Positions 46,822 to 59,132 of a stretch of DNA of 64,000 nucleotides are shown here, piece after piece. Under the pieces are notes generated by a model. The model saw only the letters and a program-made list of their open reading frames with translations, ran no database searches and was not told where the DNA came from. Both the position numbers and the translations under genes were made by a program. This DNA is from Nissolia schottii. Lineage: Eukaryota > Streptophyta > Magnoliopsida > Fabales > Fabaceae. Within the stretch, counting starts at the first letter, position 1. Each line of letters opens with the position of its first letter. The stretch is from positions 205,190 through 269,189 of the forward strand of contig QANU01057663.1 in NCBI GenBank assembly GCA_003254905.1, read 5' to 3'.

Positions 46822-49648
46822 CTAGTTAGTCAAAAGGTAGTTTGTATGGTCGGAATTTGATGATCTATGAAGCTGTGTCTTCTCATCAGAAGCCGCAGCA
46901 GCAGATGTTCCCAATGCTTTCATTCCTTTACATGACTTCATGTGTTTGTGCATTTTCTCTGGCTTGAACGACTTACCACATTGCCTGCATCATCAACTCC
47001 TATTTATGGCCTTCATTTCATTATCAGAATTAAAGTCAAGTATGGGGCCATGTGGCTCATTTCTATTCTAAAATTAGACACAATTGAACAAAGATACTAA
47101 AAAGTAGGAACAAAAGCTCTTATCTTTTTTTATCAATAACATCTGCAGTAAAATATAATATTGGTAAAACATCACAATCTGCTAATCAATGTGAATTTCC
47201 ATTTTGTTACCAAAAAAAAAAAAACTATTCTGAATTTTGACTTGTATTTTAATAATGCAAGCAGGTGAACCTTGACTCCATTGGACTTTGTTGGAAACTT
47301 TTGACGCTTGTCATTTCAGTGCAAAGGTCATGTATTTGTTTATCCTTAGTAAACTAATAATTGACTTGTCCTCCATGGACCTCCATTAAATTGAGCAGAA
47401 AGAGGCCCTGATTAGTAGTAAACCATCGCTTTATTGTCTAGAGTTGGCAAACACTAGTTATGTTAGTCCCCAAAATATGGAAATGCACCTTATGGTCGTT
47501 ATTAGTTAAAAGTAGATCAAATAAGCTCTTAAAGGTGCATTTTCATAACACGAAACTAACATGATCAATGCTGCCAACCCTAGGGACTAAAGTGAAAGTT
47601 TAATCCACTCATTAGTCCTAATACTCTATCTTATTTATCTTTGACCAGTGAGCTATTATTTCCTCCACAAATATGATCTCAATTTTTCTTACACAGTTTG
47701 CTCCAGTCCTCTTGCATAGCATTGTTAAAATGCTAACTGAAATAATACTGTCAGGCGACATGTTCAGTCACTTACGAGCAAATTGGTCCACCAAATGGTT
47801 TGTGATGAGTTCGGTTCATAAACTCGCCCAGCTTTTTCCTCCTCCTATTTGTTTCCTCTGCATCAAAGCTTTTTCTGCAAGGAAAAAAAAAAAAAAACCA
47901 AATAATAATCTTGTTACTTACGATGACCATACTAAAAGAATACTCTTATCTCACATGATTCAGTAACTCACCTGGCCCCATGTTGGTTTTGCTGGCAGTG
48001 ATGATTCCAAGAAGTCCCAAAACACCTGGCTGATCCTCCCAATTTGTCTCCTTTACATATCTGAGCTTCATTTTCTTGTGTGCTGTTAGGCTCATTGGAG
48101 ACGGATTTGGGAGCCGGTTTCGTCCTGATCAGGGCTGCATCATTTGTGTCCACTCCAGTCCCGCATGTAATCCAATTCCGGAACACGCTAGAGACTCTAG
48201 CTGAGTTCTTACCCAAGGAGGACTGAGAGGACGACGATGATGACGGCGATGAAGTAGAGAAAGAGGAGTCCGGTGTGTCGGTTTTGTTATTCTGGTCATC
48301 TTTGTTGCCATTCTTACTCAACAGATTGCCAATGACAACACTCTTCTTGTCCGTCCCCAAAGGCTTCCCTTCTTCAGCATTAGGAGAGTCATACTCGTCC
48401 GTCACCGAGGACCTGTTCGAGCCGAATGCCAACGAGTCCTGGCTGATTTCCGACGAAACCTTACTCGGAGTGTCCTCGTTCGAGCCTGGATCCCTCTGGA
48501 TTTGGGGTTGTTCCTCTGCTGCAGATGGCTGCTGCTGGTGCACTTGAGGAGATTTCTTCTCAGACAGTACATTACCAGAAGTTCTCTTTGCATCGGGCGA
48601 AAGAATTTCTGCATAATCCAAAAGTTGGTTATTTAGTTGGTACAACTTAATGAGCCTTCTTAACATAATTAGAAAGCCTATATGGGTTGAAATTATGGGT
48701 GGCCATACTCATAATTGGTTGATTGTTAATGTGAAATGAGTAATAAAAAGTGGGAGTGGGTGGTTGATATTATTATCTACAAGTAAGTACCTACATACCA
48801 ATTGTGGTAGGGTGGATTTGTGATCCTTTGAGGACGTATTCATTGTCAGAAATTGGGGTTATGAGGTCGTCATCCAACAAGTCCTGCCACACATACCCTG
48901 TCTTGTACCTTCTGCCCAATCCAGCAAGTGTTAGTTACAACATTGATTGCAGGCACACACAACACCAAATAGTTGAAGTTGCGTAGGGAACTAAATTAAA
49001 TTTGGCGATAGGTTAGAGAAATGGACAAAAAAGAAAGAAAGGAAGGAGAATAAAGGGTACTGTGATCCCCAACCTCTTGTAGGACCAAGCAAACGATTCT
49101 GGCAAGTCTTTTCCTCTCAATTCCCCTAACCACCTCTTGACATCTTTTAAGGCATACAACGAATTGTGATTAGAATCACACAATAATCAAAAACACATTT
49201 AGGAATAACCTTGTGGGTAGGGGAAAGATACACATACAATATAATAGCAATAGAGAAACAGCAAAAACAAAAATATGTTTGGTGAGAGAATGAGGACAAA
49301 AAAAAAAATTATTCATGTCTCAAAATAATTTTTAAGCTAATTTGAACAACTCTGAAATAGCTAGACACAAAGTATATGCGTAAAGAATATGGACATAAAA
49401 GACGCGTTTCTAGTGTCTCTTTTGCTTCATTCATGACAAAAGCCAAACACTAAAGTGGTCTATGTGCAGTGGAGTTTAAACAAGAAGAATGGAATGGAGC
49501 GTGACATATATTGCATACCTCTGAGATAAACACCATTGCGAGCAAGATGGAGAACACGAATGAGATGGGGATGATCTGCACGACCCCCTATGTGGCTGAG
49601 GAAGTAGATGATGTGAATCCTTCTCACTTCTCCGCCTTTGGCTTCCAT
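46822..49648 (-). CDS. SOK: SOSEKI (DUF966) cell-polarity protein
   Basis: Predicted 403-residue SOSEKI-family protein. Exons in reading order on the minus strand: 49648-49519, 49143-49074, 48911-48799, 48608-47972, 47874-47776, 46984-46822. All junctions are GT-AG and the frame closes. Residues 9-98 form the DIX-like N-domain: [81 protein letters not shown] long Ser/Asn-rich disordered middle includes [10 protein letters not shown]. The C-terminus has a CxxC-x9-HxH-x3-C zinc-binding-like motif ([20 protein letters not shown]). Family knowledge: SOSEKI proteins polymerise through the DIX-like domain and accumulate at cell corners, marking polarity. Compared with the usual 'SHMGR.EHPHL', this one has [12 protein letters not shown], apparently one extra Gly. 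Paralogue number is not assigned. Confidence 0.93.
47427..47606. mobile_element. Fold-back MITE, GGTTGGCAA family, copy B, in SOSEKI intron 5
   Basis: The left arm 'gagttggcaaacactagtta' pairs imperfectly with the right arm 'gctgccaaccctagggact'. The inner arms 'ggaaatgcacctta' and 'aaggtgcattttcat' also pair. It lies within the intron between exons 47776-47874 and 46822-46984, in the gene's last intron. Confidence 0.68.
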
Positions 49649-50184
49649 CTCTATTTTTTGTTTGTTGTTGTTGTTGTTGTTGTTTCCTTAGCTACAATAA
49701 ACACCAACACCCTCTCAAATCGCAGGCACCAATTACTCGCCTTTTAAAGCAAAACACAGCACAAGTAACAAACCCCTTTTGTTAATCAAGCTATATACTA
49801 TGCTTCAAAATATATTATATAAAAAACTTAGAGCAGCTAAAATTAATGGGAAAAACCAACGACAAGAGATCTTTGTCTCTCTGCCGGCCTGTCACGCTAG
49901 AAATTGATATCACAAAATGTATAGCCCTTCATAGGAGATAGAATAATTAATCATTATAATTATAATATAATCATACAATATAAGGTGTCTGTGAATTATA
50001 ATGCAGGCCTGCTAGGTACATGACCATACAAGGAGTGCTACTTGTTTGTTATTTTTTTTTCAACTAACTAGAGAACAGAACAATAACTTTATCGGAAACA
50101 TAAAACAAAGTTAAAGAATGAGAAACATCAAGAGTAAAGAATATCAAGCAAAGTGATGGGTTTGTGTACTTAGAATACAGTTAC

Positions 50185-50221
50185 CTTTTTCCCCTTCTTT
50201 CTAGCAGAGAATGCAGAGAGA

Positions 50222-50257
<36 letters not shown>

Positions 50258-50262
50258 AAAAT
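50185..50262 (-). promoter_or_regulatory. SOSEKI leader with (CT)n tract and probable 5' UTR intron donor
   Basis: On the minus strand a (CT)n tract (plus-strand GA run, 50224-50255) is followed by pyrimidine-rich leader ending AAAAAG|GTAACT at 50185/50184, a good splice donor. A matching acceptor 'tttattgtag' ends at 49692, 43 bases before the ATG. This implies a leader intron of about 490 bases. Confidence 0.5.
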
Positions 50263-50287
50263 GTGTGAGAATTGACCAGGCTTGCAG

Positions 50288-50295
50288 CTATATAA
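50288..50295 (-). promoter_or_regulatory. TATA box of SOSEKI gene
   Basis: TTATATAG on the minus strand lies about 35 bases before the start of the (CT)n tract, the expected spacing to a transcription start near 50260. Confidence 0.6.
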
Positions 50296-50299
50296 GGAA

Positions 50300-52993
50300 G
50301 GATAGATATATCATTACGCGGTCTTTGTTGAGTAGAAACAGCTTCAGGGATCATCTGATTTCTCGCTGTTTAACGAATATATTTAATAAATGCATAATAT
50401 CCTGCTTTTGACTCCACATCATTATTCCCCAAAAAGTCCATTTCTGTTTCTCTCTCTCTCTTTTTTTCTTTTTTAATTTTTATATCACGTTTTCCTACAA
50501 ATTATTTATTATTTTTATTTGAATCTTTGTTTATTAATAAAATTTTAGGGTAGTGAATGAGAATGAATATCTTGTCCTCTGAAATCAAATGTGATACGTC
50601 ATCGTCAATGTTTGTTCTATAGTAATATGAATTAAAACGATATTGCCTAGCATGGATGCAGAACCTTGGTTATGCAGTGAGCGGTTGAATCACAAATGGT
50701 TGGTTATTCTCAGAGGAACAACATCGGTGGGTACCTTCAAAGGCATTCCGACGCCCAATTAAGGACATGTATGATATGATTGAGTTAGTGAGTGAATACG
50801 TTACCTTGAGTATGTAGACGAGTTATCCTTTTATACTTGGGTTTGTTTTGTATTTCGTAGCTAGTATGCCAAGTTACGGGGGGATAGTTAGTTGGGCGAA
50901 TCCTGGAGATCACGCACTTTGCTAGGACTGTTAACCCCTGGTTTGTTACTTATTTGCACGTGCTTTTATTGATGTTGTTTGTTACAAGGAACGTCACTTA
51001 TGACTAACATGGATCCCCCAATGGGCCAAATTTGGAGTTCAAACTCGCGATGCCATGATTGGGTTATTGGGTCATTTAGGCCTGAGATTTAATCTCGTAA
51101 CAGTTTCTCCCAACCCAAGTCTGTGTATGAGAATGAAGGGTTCAGGGTTTTATTTAGGATCAAGGTTTGTGAGAGGGATCCGTGATTGAAATGATTCTTT
51201 CCAATCATCATGTCAAGCCTTCTCGAGATATGGGCCATGATGCTTCATTTACTAGGGAAATGATGGCTAGCAACTGCAAAATGGTGCTTCTGCCCCTATT
51301 TTTTTGCATTTAATGGCAAGAACATCCTTATTTTCTTACGTGAAAGGACAAGCGTGCCCCCATTGTGTAGGTTTTAAAACCTCACTTCTTCCCTTTTCTT
51401 CACTTTTTCTAGTTCTTCTTCTTTTTCTTCTCTGGTCTCTCTATTGCCAAGCTTTACTTCTCAGTGCAATTCCATCACTTCTTTTATTGTTGCATGTACT
51501 ATTTACGATTGCTTTTCATTCCTGATTCTTATCATCGGTAAGTTTTCTTGTCTTCTTTTATAGTTTTAATTCCTATGTGCTAGTTCTTTAGATAGGCTCC
51601 ATTTTCTGCTTTTCATGCTTCTATTGCTATTTTTCTGTGGTTTGTTTCGGGTGTGCGTTTTCCATTTTTGGAGTGTAAAAGGCTTGTCATGGGTCTATCG
51701 TCTTGAGGCCAAGTGTTTTGGACTCATGTGTCTTTTTAGAGGACTATTTTTGACATTTAAATAAACCGATATAATAACAATAGTATTAATTATAATTATA
51801 ATGATTGTTAGTGTAAGGAGAGAAGTGAGGTCAGACCTTCAAGACGGCCCGAGCTTGCTACAAGTCACCTAACCTATGACTACTTTAGTGTAACCATCGA
51901 ATTTGGCTTAATTTAAAAGGATGAATATGAAAAATAGATGACAAGAACAAAATACTGTAAGTGGGTAATGAGATTGATATAGGATAATACAAGTTTTGAA
52001 ATTGTCATTTTGGCCAGCAAGTTCATTTTTTTCAGGATAATTCATATAAACAGATGGGAAGAAATTCGTGAAAGAATAACTGCAAACATAATGGTCCAAT
52101 ATACAAAATAATATTCTTCAGATTGACCTTCACTATGATGTCAAGAATCGAGATCCTCCTCTGTATCGTGTAGCGTTGATTCCATTGCAATTGAAAACCA
52201 TGACACGGACATGTTTTGTCCTGTCCCTTTTGTCCTCCTTCAACATCACAGTGCCATTTTCATCATAGAAGAAATGGGATTATAAATTAGTTGAAGTCCA
52301 TCTATACCAGGAAAGTAATAATTCTCCAAAAATAATTAATTAAATAATTAATTCGAAATCGTCACCTTCAATGAAAAAGGAAAGATTCTACCATGATAAC
52401 ATACACGATAACTTTATCAAGATGTTTTAGGCAAATAATTTCTACATTGCACGTTGGAATCAAATAAATATGGAACATTTTTAGTTATTACTTTACTAAA
52501 TCATATTAATTTATGTCAAATTAGAAAATCTGAAGTTTTCAGAATTCAGCCTCTTTTTTTCCTTTTTTTTTTCTCCGTTCCATGTGGAAAAAGGATCAAA
52601 ACTTTCGCTGTTGTTTTTCCTTTAGTAATTTAGGCTATTATGAGCAAATATGATCTCAATTTGTATGCCTTGAAAGGAAAACTGTGCCCATATAAGTTAG
52701 TTACTTTAATCGAATATATGAGTGGTAGCCAATAAAATACATTGCATCAGCAACTTATGAAAATAAGGAAAGAGAACAAGTGAGATGAATATTTATTTTA
52801 GCATGTGATCATAAACCCGGCATTTAATTGGAATTAAGAAATCATGAGAAGGTCTGCAAAATAATGGAATAATCAGAAGCCGTAGACAATTCAACCACCA
52901 GCTTATTAACTAACACTAGAGCTCACGAAAGATCTTCGGCCAATGACAAAGGGAATGGTCCAATTACTTGATCCACTCGAACAAGTTAGTTAG
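50300..52993. other. Intergenic, TE-like in part
   Basis: About 50640-51140 contains phrases typical of legume LTR leaders ('ccttcaaaggcattccgacg'). About 51340-51400 ('acgtgaaaggacaagcgtgc') may be part of the same or another LTR. I could not find paired ends or a TSD. The rest is unassigned and AT-rich. Confidence 0.35.
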
Positions 52994-54823
52994 TGTAAAT
53001 TAGGTTAGTTAGTGTTAGATTTAAATTTGAAATTATTATAATGAATGACAAACATCATGTGAACTTTATTAATATGTGTATTAAGTATTTCAGCAAAAAT
53101 AAATAATCAAGCCCATCTACGTTTCATGAGTTAGCCCAATGTGTACAAATAGACAAAGAAATTACTTTGTCTTCAACCCAAGGAATTTGAACCCAAGAAA
53201 GAAAGGCCCAAAAAGCTTTAAAATAAAGAAAGAAAAATAGAAAGAAGATAAGAAAGCTAAGACGTGTGCTGCAAGAAGAGAAGAAATAAAACTACAAGAA
53301 ATAAAATAAGGAAATGAGATGTCTAAAGTTGTATAGGACAAAAGTTGGGAAAACAAATTGAGAAAGAGAAGAAAAAGTGACGTGATGTCACCAGGAAGTG
53401 AAAAAAGAAAAAAAAATAGGGGAGTCAATCAAGGAGAGTGATTGACATTGACAAGTCCATGGAAATTTACATTGGGCAACAAGAACTCTCTTCCCACGGT
53501 CAAACAAGGAAAGAAAAGAAAGGAACTATGCTGTCAAGGACAGCATTTCAGGAAACACAAAAAGAAAAATAATAAAGAGGAAATACTGGGACAACTTTAA
53601 ACGAAAAGGAAGGAAGATGAGACAAGAAGATAGCTAATTTTTTGTCAGAAGAAAGCTAAAATCAAGCAAGCTAATTTCACGTGAAACAAGAAAAAGGAAA
53701 AATGTGAAACGGTCAGAAAGAAATGTTAATAGAAGGAAGGAAGAAATCAAAAAGCAATTTTTACGGAAAGGGAAGCAAGAAAATAACACGTTTTTGCAAC
53801 GGTCAAATAATGAAATATGGAACACATGTGAAAAAGCCCCCATAAAAGAGTATCAACAGAAATAATGGGAAGAGCAGAGATCATGGAAACCAAAAGGAAA
53901 GTATTATAGAAGAAAAAGGGAAAGATGGCATGAATCAAGGAGATGGCTTTAAGAATGAAGCTTGAAGAATCAGCTCAAAGTCAAGTATAAATGGAATGTC
54001 CTCCATCATTCATCTAAGCAGAAAAACGAGAGACATAGACCACCATTGATATACATCCTCACGTACTCTACCTACAAACTTCTCCTATTCTGAATTGTTT
54101 TTCAATCCTCTGATTTGTGTTTTCACATTTTGTTGTTTGGTGAGAAAATCTTGGTTATTTCAAAGTTTGTCTTTGAGAGCAACAGAGAGCTTGAGAGAGT
54201 TTATTTCAAGTTTCTGTGTTTGGAAGTTTGTTTTGTGAGTTTTTGAAAAGAACCATTGATGCTTGTACTTGAAAGCTTTGTGAAAGAAAAGTGATTTGGG
54301 TGTTTGAAGAATTGGACGTAGATTCCTAAACTAGGAATCAAACCAGTATAAATTTTGTATGTGTTCGTTTCTTCCCTTTACTATTTATATTTTCTATCAT
54401 TTAAAAGAAATTCTGCTTTCATTTTGAAAAAATTATTTTTACAGAAAACTTGTCTCCCTGAATTCAATGAGATATCTCTTAAGATTTTAGGAGACAACTT
54501 TTTTACTTGAAAGAGAATTTGATTTTTCGAAAAAGTATTTGCTTAGATTCAACCCCCCTTCTCTAAGCCACATAAAACCATCAGTTAGAATAGTTAAGAG
54601 TGATTGGTTGACTGCAAATACTAACTATATATTCGTGTAACTATGATCTGTACAAATTAACTTTCTCATTATCTCATTCTCTCATTTAATGGAAGAGGTC
54701 ACACTTTGTGATAATGGTATTCGTTCACTCTCTCTGTTCATCTTGTCTCCTTTTACTTTGTGATTGTTGATAATAATCCCTGGCTTGATCAGGGTAACCC
54801 ATATCAGAGAACATCATATTTGT
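52994..54823 (+). mobile_element. Copia-type 5' LTR, split by a later solo LTR
   Basis: A copia primer-binding site (TGGTATCAG, 54825-54833) marks the end of a 5' LTR just before it. Going left, LTR sequence runs to 54584. It is interrupted by the SIRE-like solo LTR 53013-54583 and appears to resume with 'tgtaaattaggttagttag' at 52994-53012. The true left end is uncertain. Without the insert the LTR would be about 250 bases. Confidence 0.5.
53013..54583 (+). mobile_element. Solo LTR, SIRE-like copia, TSD GTTAG
   Basis: A 1571-bp sequence from TGTTAGATT to AAACCATCA, flanked by the perfect 5-bp repeat GTTAG (53008-53012 and 54584-54588). A long purine-rich stretch (about 53160-53950), a TATAAATGG box (about 53985) and the terminal phrase 'ttcaacccccccttct' near the 3' end are features of SIRE/Maximus-type LTRs. 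No internal region exists, so it is a solo LTR. It lies inside an older copia LTR. Confidence 0.82.
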
Positions 54824-55660
54824 TATGGTATCAGTGGCAAGAACACGCTTCCGCTTCTGCACCTTCCTCCATTGACTTCTTTGAAGGTCGGGATTCTTGA
54901 TAGATCTTGAGTGTTCTTTGAGATCTCAATCGGAAGAAAGTGATTTTCACAAAATTTAGCAATTTCTTGAGCTCAATTGCTCCTGAACGCTTTGAATTTC
55001 ACTTGAAAATCCACAACACAAGTGTTTCGCTGTAATTTTTCTCTTCTTGATTCAACTTATTTCTCAGTTCATCTTCTTGATTGTGCTTCGATCGCAATTT
55101 TTCTATTCTAATTATGATTCATCTCCGATCACATCTTTTCTCAATTCTTATCATCGTTCAGTTCTGATTGCGATTCATCTCTGATCGTACCTTTTCTCAA
55201 TTCTCATCATCTTTATGTTATGATCGCGATTATGCTCCGATCACACCTTTTATAATCTTATTTCTCATCTCATCTATCGATCATGTCGATCCTAATTTCA
55301 ATTCCCACTCCTCTTGCATCTCTGACCTTTGTACCAGTTCCACCCCTAAATCACTCCTCAAACCCTATGCTCGATCGTATGAGTCCATACTTCATACATC
55401 CATGGGAGAATTCAGGTGCTGCGATTACATCGATCAAGCTCACTTCTCAAAACTACCATTAATAGGAATGCGCCATGCGTCTTTCCCTCAAATCCAATAA
55501 CAAACTGAACTTCATCAATGGTATGATTACTAAACCTATTAAGGATGACTTACTATATGATGTCTAGGATTGTTGCAATACTTTCATTATTTCTTGGATC
55601 AAACAATCTCTATCTCTTGATATCTATCAGAGTGTTATGTGGATTGAGGATTGTTATGAA
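54824..55660 (+). pseudogene. Degenerate copia leader and gag remnant
   Basis: After the primer-binding site at 54825 comes an untranslated leader with a ~57-base tandem repeat (about 55100-55260, units around 'gattcatctccgatcacat'). Then from about 55475 a gag fragment reads MRLSLKSNNKLNFINGMI, later CNTFIISWIKQSLS and YQSVMWI. This matches the copia gag phrase pattern '..KNKLGFIDG ... W.RCN..V.SWI..S'. The conserved Trp codon is TAG at about 55566, and the fragment breaks off near 55660. No protease, integrase or RT is present. It is a dead, truncated element. Confidence 0.75.
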
Positions 55661-56009
55661 AGGTGGGAGGGTTGGCTCTCCCAAACTCAGTGCACCTCTT
55701 GGCATTCATTTCCAGGGCGTTTGGAGCTATGTCCCTCTGAGCCATTGCTCAACTATTCAGTTTGATGCTTGCACCATTTCTCTGACCAGGTCTCTGAAGT
55801 CCGAAGGTTCAGTCAAACGTAATGCATTATCTTTATGGGGTAGCATGGCTAACTATAGTGCACCTGCACAAATCATGAGTTGATTAGGCTCAGGGAAGTG
55901 CCAGTGCAAAATTAGTCTCAACAACATACAAATAGGTAGTCCAATACACCAATAACATGGTAGGAAGCATAAGTTGGCACGGTCCTCAGGCTCACCTGGA
56001 CCGACCACT
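55661..56009 (-). other. Probable gypsy internal fragment
   Basis: On the minus strand this lies just inside the primer-binding site of the 56.0-kb LTR. It should be internal leader sequence of that element, but it has no coding motif. Confidence 0.4.
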
Positions 56010-56450
56010 CTGATACCAAAATGTAACACCCAAGCTAGTTACTTATGCTTTAGTCATAAGTAACGCTCGCTAGCTTGTTACCTTCTAGCTGGTTAATTTA
56101 AGACTTACTTTTGAAAATATATTTAGTGGTAAAAATATTGACCAATTTAAAACTTTTCTCACTTTGAAATGAAAACGTGAGCCATACTCATAACATGGTT
56201 AATCGTACTCGATTACTAGCTAAACATTCATACACTATGGCTTACATCAGATAAACATTCAATAATCATGCACAAACATACATTCATTAGCCTAAGAGTA
56301 TGTACATTAAGTGGTCCAAGAATTTCACATAGGTCACATACATACATACATACATACATACATATTTACATCATTTCAAGTTGTGTATAGGACCTGTGGT
56401 GTAGCTACCCCCACCGGCCGATGTGATAAAAGATGCATATACAAAGGCTA
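56010..56450 (-). mobile_element. Gypsy-like LTR with adjacent primer-binding site
   Basis: On the minus strand the LTR ends GGTGTTACA (edge at 56022) and is followed by TTTTGGTATCAGAG. The TGGTATCAG part matches the 3' end of initiator methionine tRNA (plus-strand CTGATACCA, 56010-56018). The LTR body is homologous to 22867-23460. A (CATA)n microsatellite lies at about 56337-56364. The far LTR end is not resolved. Confidence 0.65.
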
Positions 56451-57080
56451 ACAATACTACTCTATCCACTCACATCTTAAAAAAAATAATTAATTGTAGT
56501 GCATTTTGAAAAATTGAAATATCTAACTTTTCAAAAAGTACTTTCCAAAATACTTAAGACAAAAGTTTCTTTTATAATATTTTTAAATAAAAAAATACCT
56601 TATTCATAAATTTATTTTTAAAAATTCATTTATGGTAAACTCATTTTAACTTATGTAACCAAACAACCCCATTTGACATTTTCAAAATCATGAAGCTTAG
56701 TTTCCAAAACGAGCTTCAAAATTAGTGCAAAGAAAAGCAGTTCCCAAACTGTTGCGAGTCAGAGTCTAAGCCTAGTCCAAATGGACACCATTATGAGCTG
56801 AAGAGATATCATATGCTCTTTCCATAATAACCCTTTCAATACCAAAAAGTCAAAGGACCCAAAAGATGATCAATCCAAAAAGAAACGTACGAACAGCCCA
56901 ATAATATATGTATATATGCGTATATAGACACCCAGTACTTCCCAATCATTGTGACTAAAACAATCTCCACGGTAAGTTACCAATTTATATTTTATTTTAG
57001 CCGAATTAAAAATTCTCAATCGAGAACTTCAATTTTAATTATATAGTCCAATATTAATGTCAACCCTATTCAAGTCGTTG

Positions 57081-57314
57081 TGTTAGAGAGAGACTTGACT
57101 AAGCAAGTCTTAAGCTAGTTAGGAAAGTTAACAAAAGTTTATTATGATTAGTTAGGGGTTCGTTACATTGATTAGTTTGTTATCCTTGACTCGGCTTAAG
57201 CATAGGAGTCTAGCTCACCATGTATAAATAGCACATTGTACTCCACTGTATCAAATATAATTCATAATTCAGATGAAGAGAAATATCAGTTTCCTTTAGC
57301 ATTGTTCTCTAACA
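57081..57314 (+). mobile_element. Short solo LTR, TSD CGTTG
   Basis: A 234-bp sequence beginning TGTTAGAGAGAG and ending TTCTCTAACA (complementary ends TGTTAGAGA / TCTCTAACA), with TATAAATAG at about 57223. It is flanked by the perfect 5-bp repeat CGTTG (57076-57080 and 57315-57319). No internal region, so a solo LTR, probably copia or TRIM type. Confidence 0.9.
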
Positions 57315-57319
57315 CGTTG

Positions 57320-59132
57320 TCTTGTCTAAAGAGTAGTTTGAATTCCACACGACGAAGGTTTATATAGCTCTTTCAAATTATCACCTTCGACGAAAAATAC
57401 AAACGATTGAATGATTATTATATTTTCAGATAGGGCTCCTCTATATTTTCCCATCTTTCCCAAATGTTTACGTTGTAACTTTTTCTTTTTGTAGGAACGT
57501 TGTAATTTTTAAAGAAACAATGGAATGATTATTACATTTTATATATTTTATGTTGCAAATAAAATCTTCATCTTATCGTTTTTTATTTACTTTTTTTTTG
57601 AAATATAGAAAGATGTAAATTATAAGGTCACGTTTATTACATTGTATAAGACCTGATAATGTTAGTTAATATTATGAAATTAATTTTTATCACGTGTTTG
57701 GTATAACACATGATACTATAATGTTATATGATATTATCCAGTTTTATCTTACAATCATCGTATTAAGTTATCAAGCTACAAGGGTTTGATTATTAATGTG
57801 GAGGATTGTGTCCAATTCAAGTTGAATTTTCTTAATGGATAGAAGAGGTTGGAATTTGACAGGGTGAATTAGGGGTTAGAGTTGCAAAGAATTGGACAAA
57901 AACACAGAGTTGGAGAAGACAAGATTGTACGTAGATGGAACTTAATCTTTGATTTTTTTGGTTGTTTTTATTTCTTTTTGTTCGCTAGTAATTCATACAA
58001 GGAAAGAAGTTACTTGAACATGAGTAGGGTGAGAAAGGCGCCTTGACGGAAGCTCCAACGTCTGAATGGAAGCTCAAAGCGGGTTCCTCGCTTAGAGAGA
58101 GTGCGGCAGCAGGATGTACTTACAAAGAAACTCTGACGCTCTAGTAAGCACAAATATTCAGAGTCTGAAGATCAAATAGAGGCAACGGACGAGTATGGTG
58201 ATCAATTGATTTGAGGTCCAAATTCATCAATGAATTCTATTGATCAAATCGATGTGACGACCGAGGTTTAACTCATCAATTAAACTATTGATCTAATTAT
58301 GTGATATGTTTGTGCATTTATGTTTGTCATGTTTGTGCAATATGATAGTAGAACTTTGTGCAACATGCATCTTTCCTTTTTTTTATTTCTTAAATACTAA
58401 TTTGTGTTAATTGCGTGTTATGTTTGTACATTTATGTTTGAAATGTTTGTGCAATACTCATTCCTTTGGTTTAGTCTTTTAGGATTTATTGTTAATTGTG
58501 TTAATATGTTTTTGCACTTATGTTGTATAAGTTTGTGCAGTAGTGTGACAAATGTTTGTGCACTACTCAGTCCCTGTTTTGGTCCTTTTGTATGTAGTGT
58601 TAATTGTTTCATACGTTTGTGCACTTCTGTTGTATATGTTTGTGCAATGGTGTTGCAAATGTTTATGCACTACTCATTTCGATGGTTTGGTGTTTTAATA
58701 TTCTGTGTTAATTGTGTTCATATAGTTGTGCAATAGTGTTTCAAATGTTTGTGCACTACCCATTAATTGTGTTCATATGTTTGTGCAATAGTGTTTCAAA
58801 TGTTTGTGCACTACTCATTTCATTGTTTTAGTCATTAGTATTCAGTGTTAAGCACAAACGACTTCTTTTAGTGGGGGCCGAACATATTAATTTGAGGTGG
58901 GCAGGACAATAGCTGATTTTAGGATTGCGCCCTCTCGTAGCATGATTGTTGCAAGTGTGTGGCAGTCGGAATATTGGAGTTAATCTCGTTCTTGTTTCCT
59001 TTGATATCTATCGTTCCAGTTAAGCTCAAAACTTAAAAACACAATTGCACGCAATAACATGATTCTAAGATCATTATTGTGATCTATAATAATAATAATA
59101 ATCAAGAAACAATGTAAAATGTACTAAAACAT
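57320..59132. other. Intergenic with a minisatellite
   Basis: Apart from the tandem array at 58290-58835 this stretch shows no gene. The right end probably holds the 3' UTR of the DUF946 gene. Confidence 0.4.
58290..58835. repeat. Higher-order tandem array of TGTTTGTGCA units
   Basis: The 10-mer TGTTTGTGCA or a one-base variant occurs more than ten times in 545 bases, in a regular higher-order pattern: 'aatgtttgtgcactactcat', then 'tttggt..', then 'gtgttaattgtgttcatatg', then 'tttgtgca', with a period of about 100-125 bases. A 110-codon open frame through it is a by-product of the repeat. Noncoding minisatellite. Confidence 0.8.

Noticed and set aside
58404-58736. 110-codon frame rich in Cys, Phe and Val
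   Set aside because: It runs through the TGTTTGTGCA tandem array. The repeated peptide is a by-product of the DNA repeat.
58290-58835. CRISPR-like array
   Set aside because: Units are not identical repeats with unique spacers of fixed length, and the DNA is plant nuclear.
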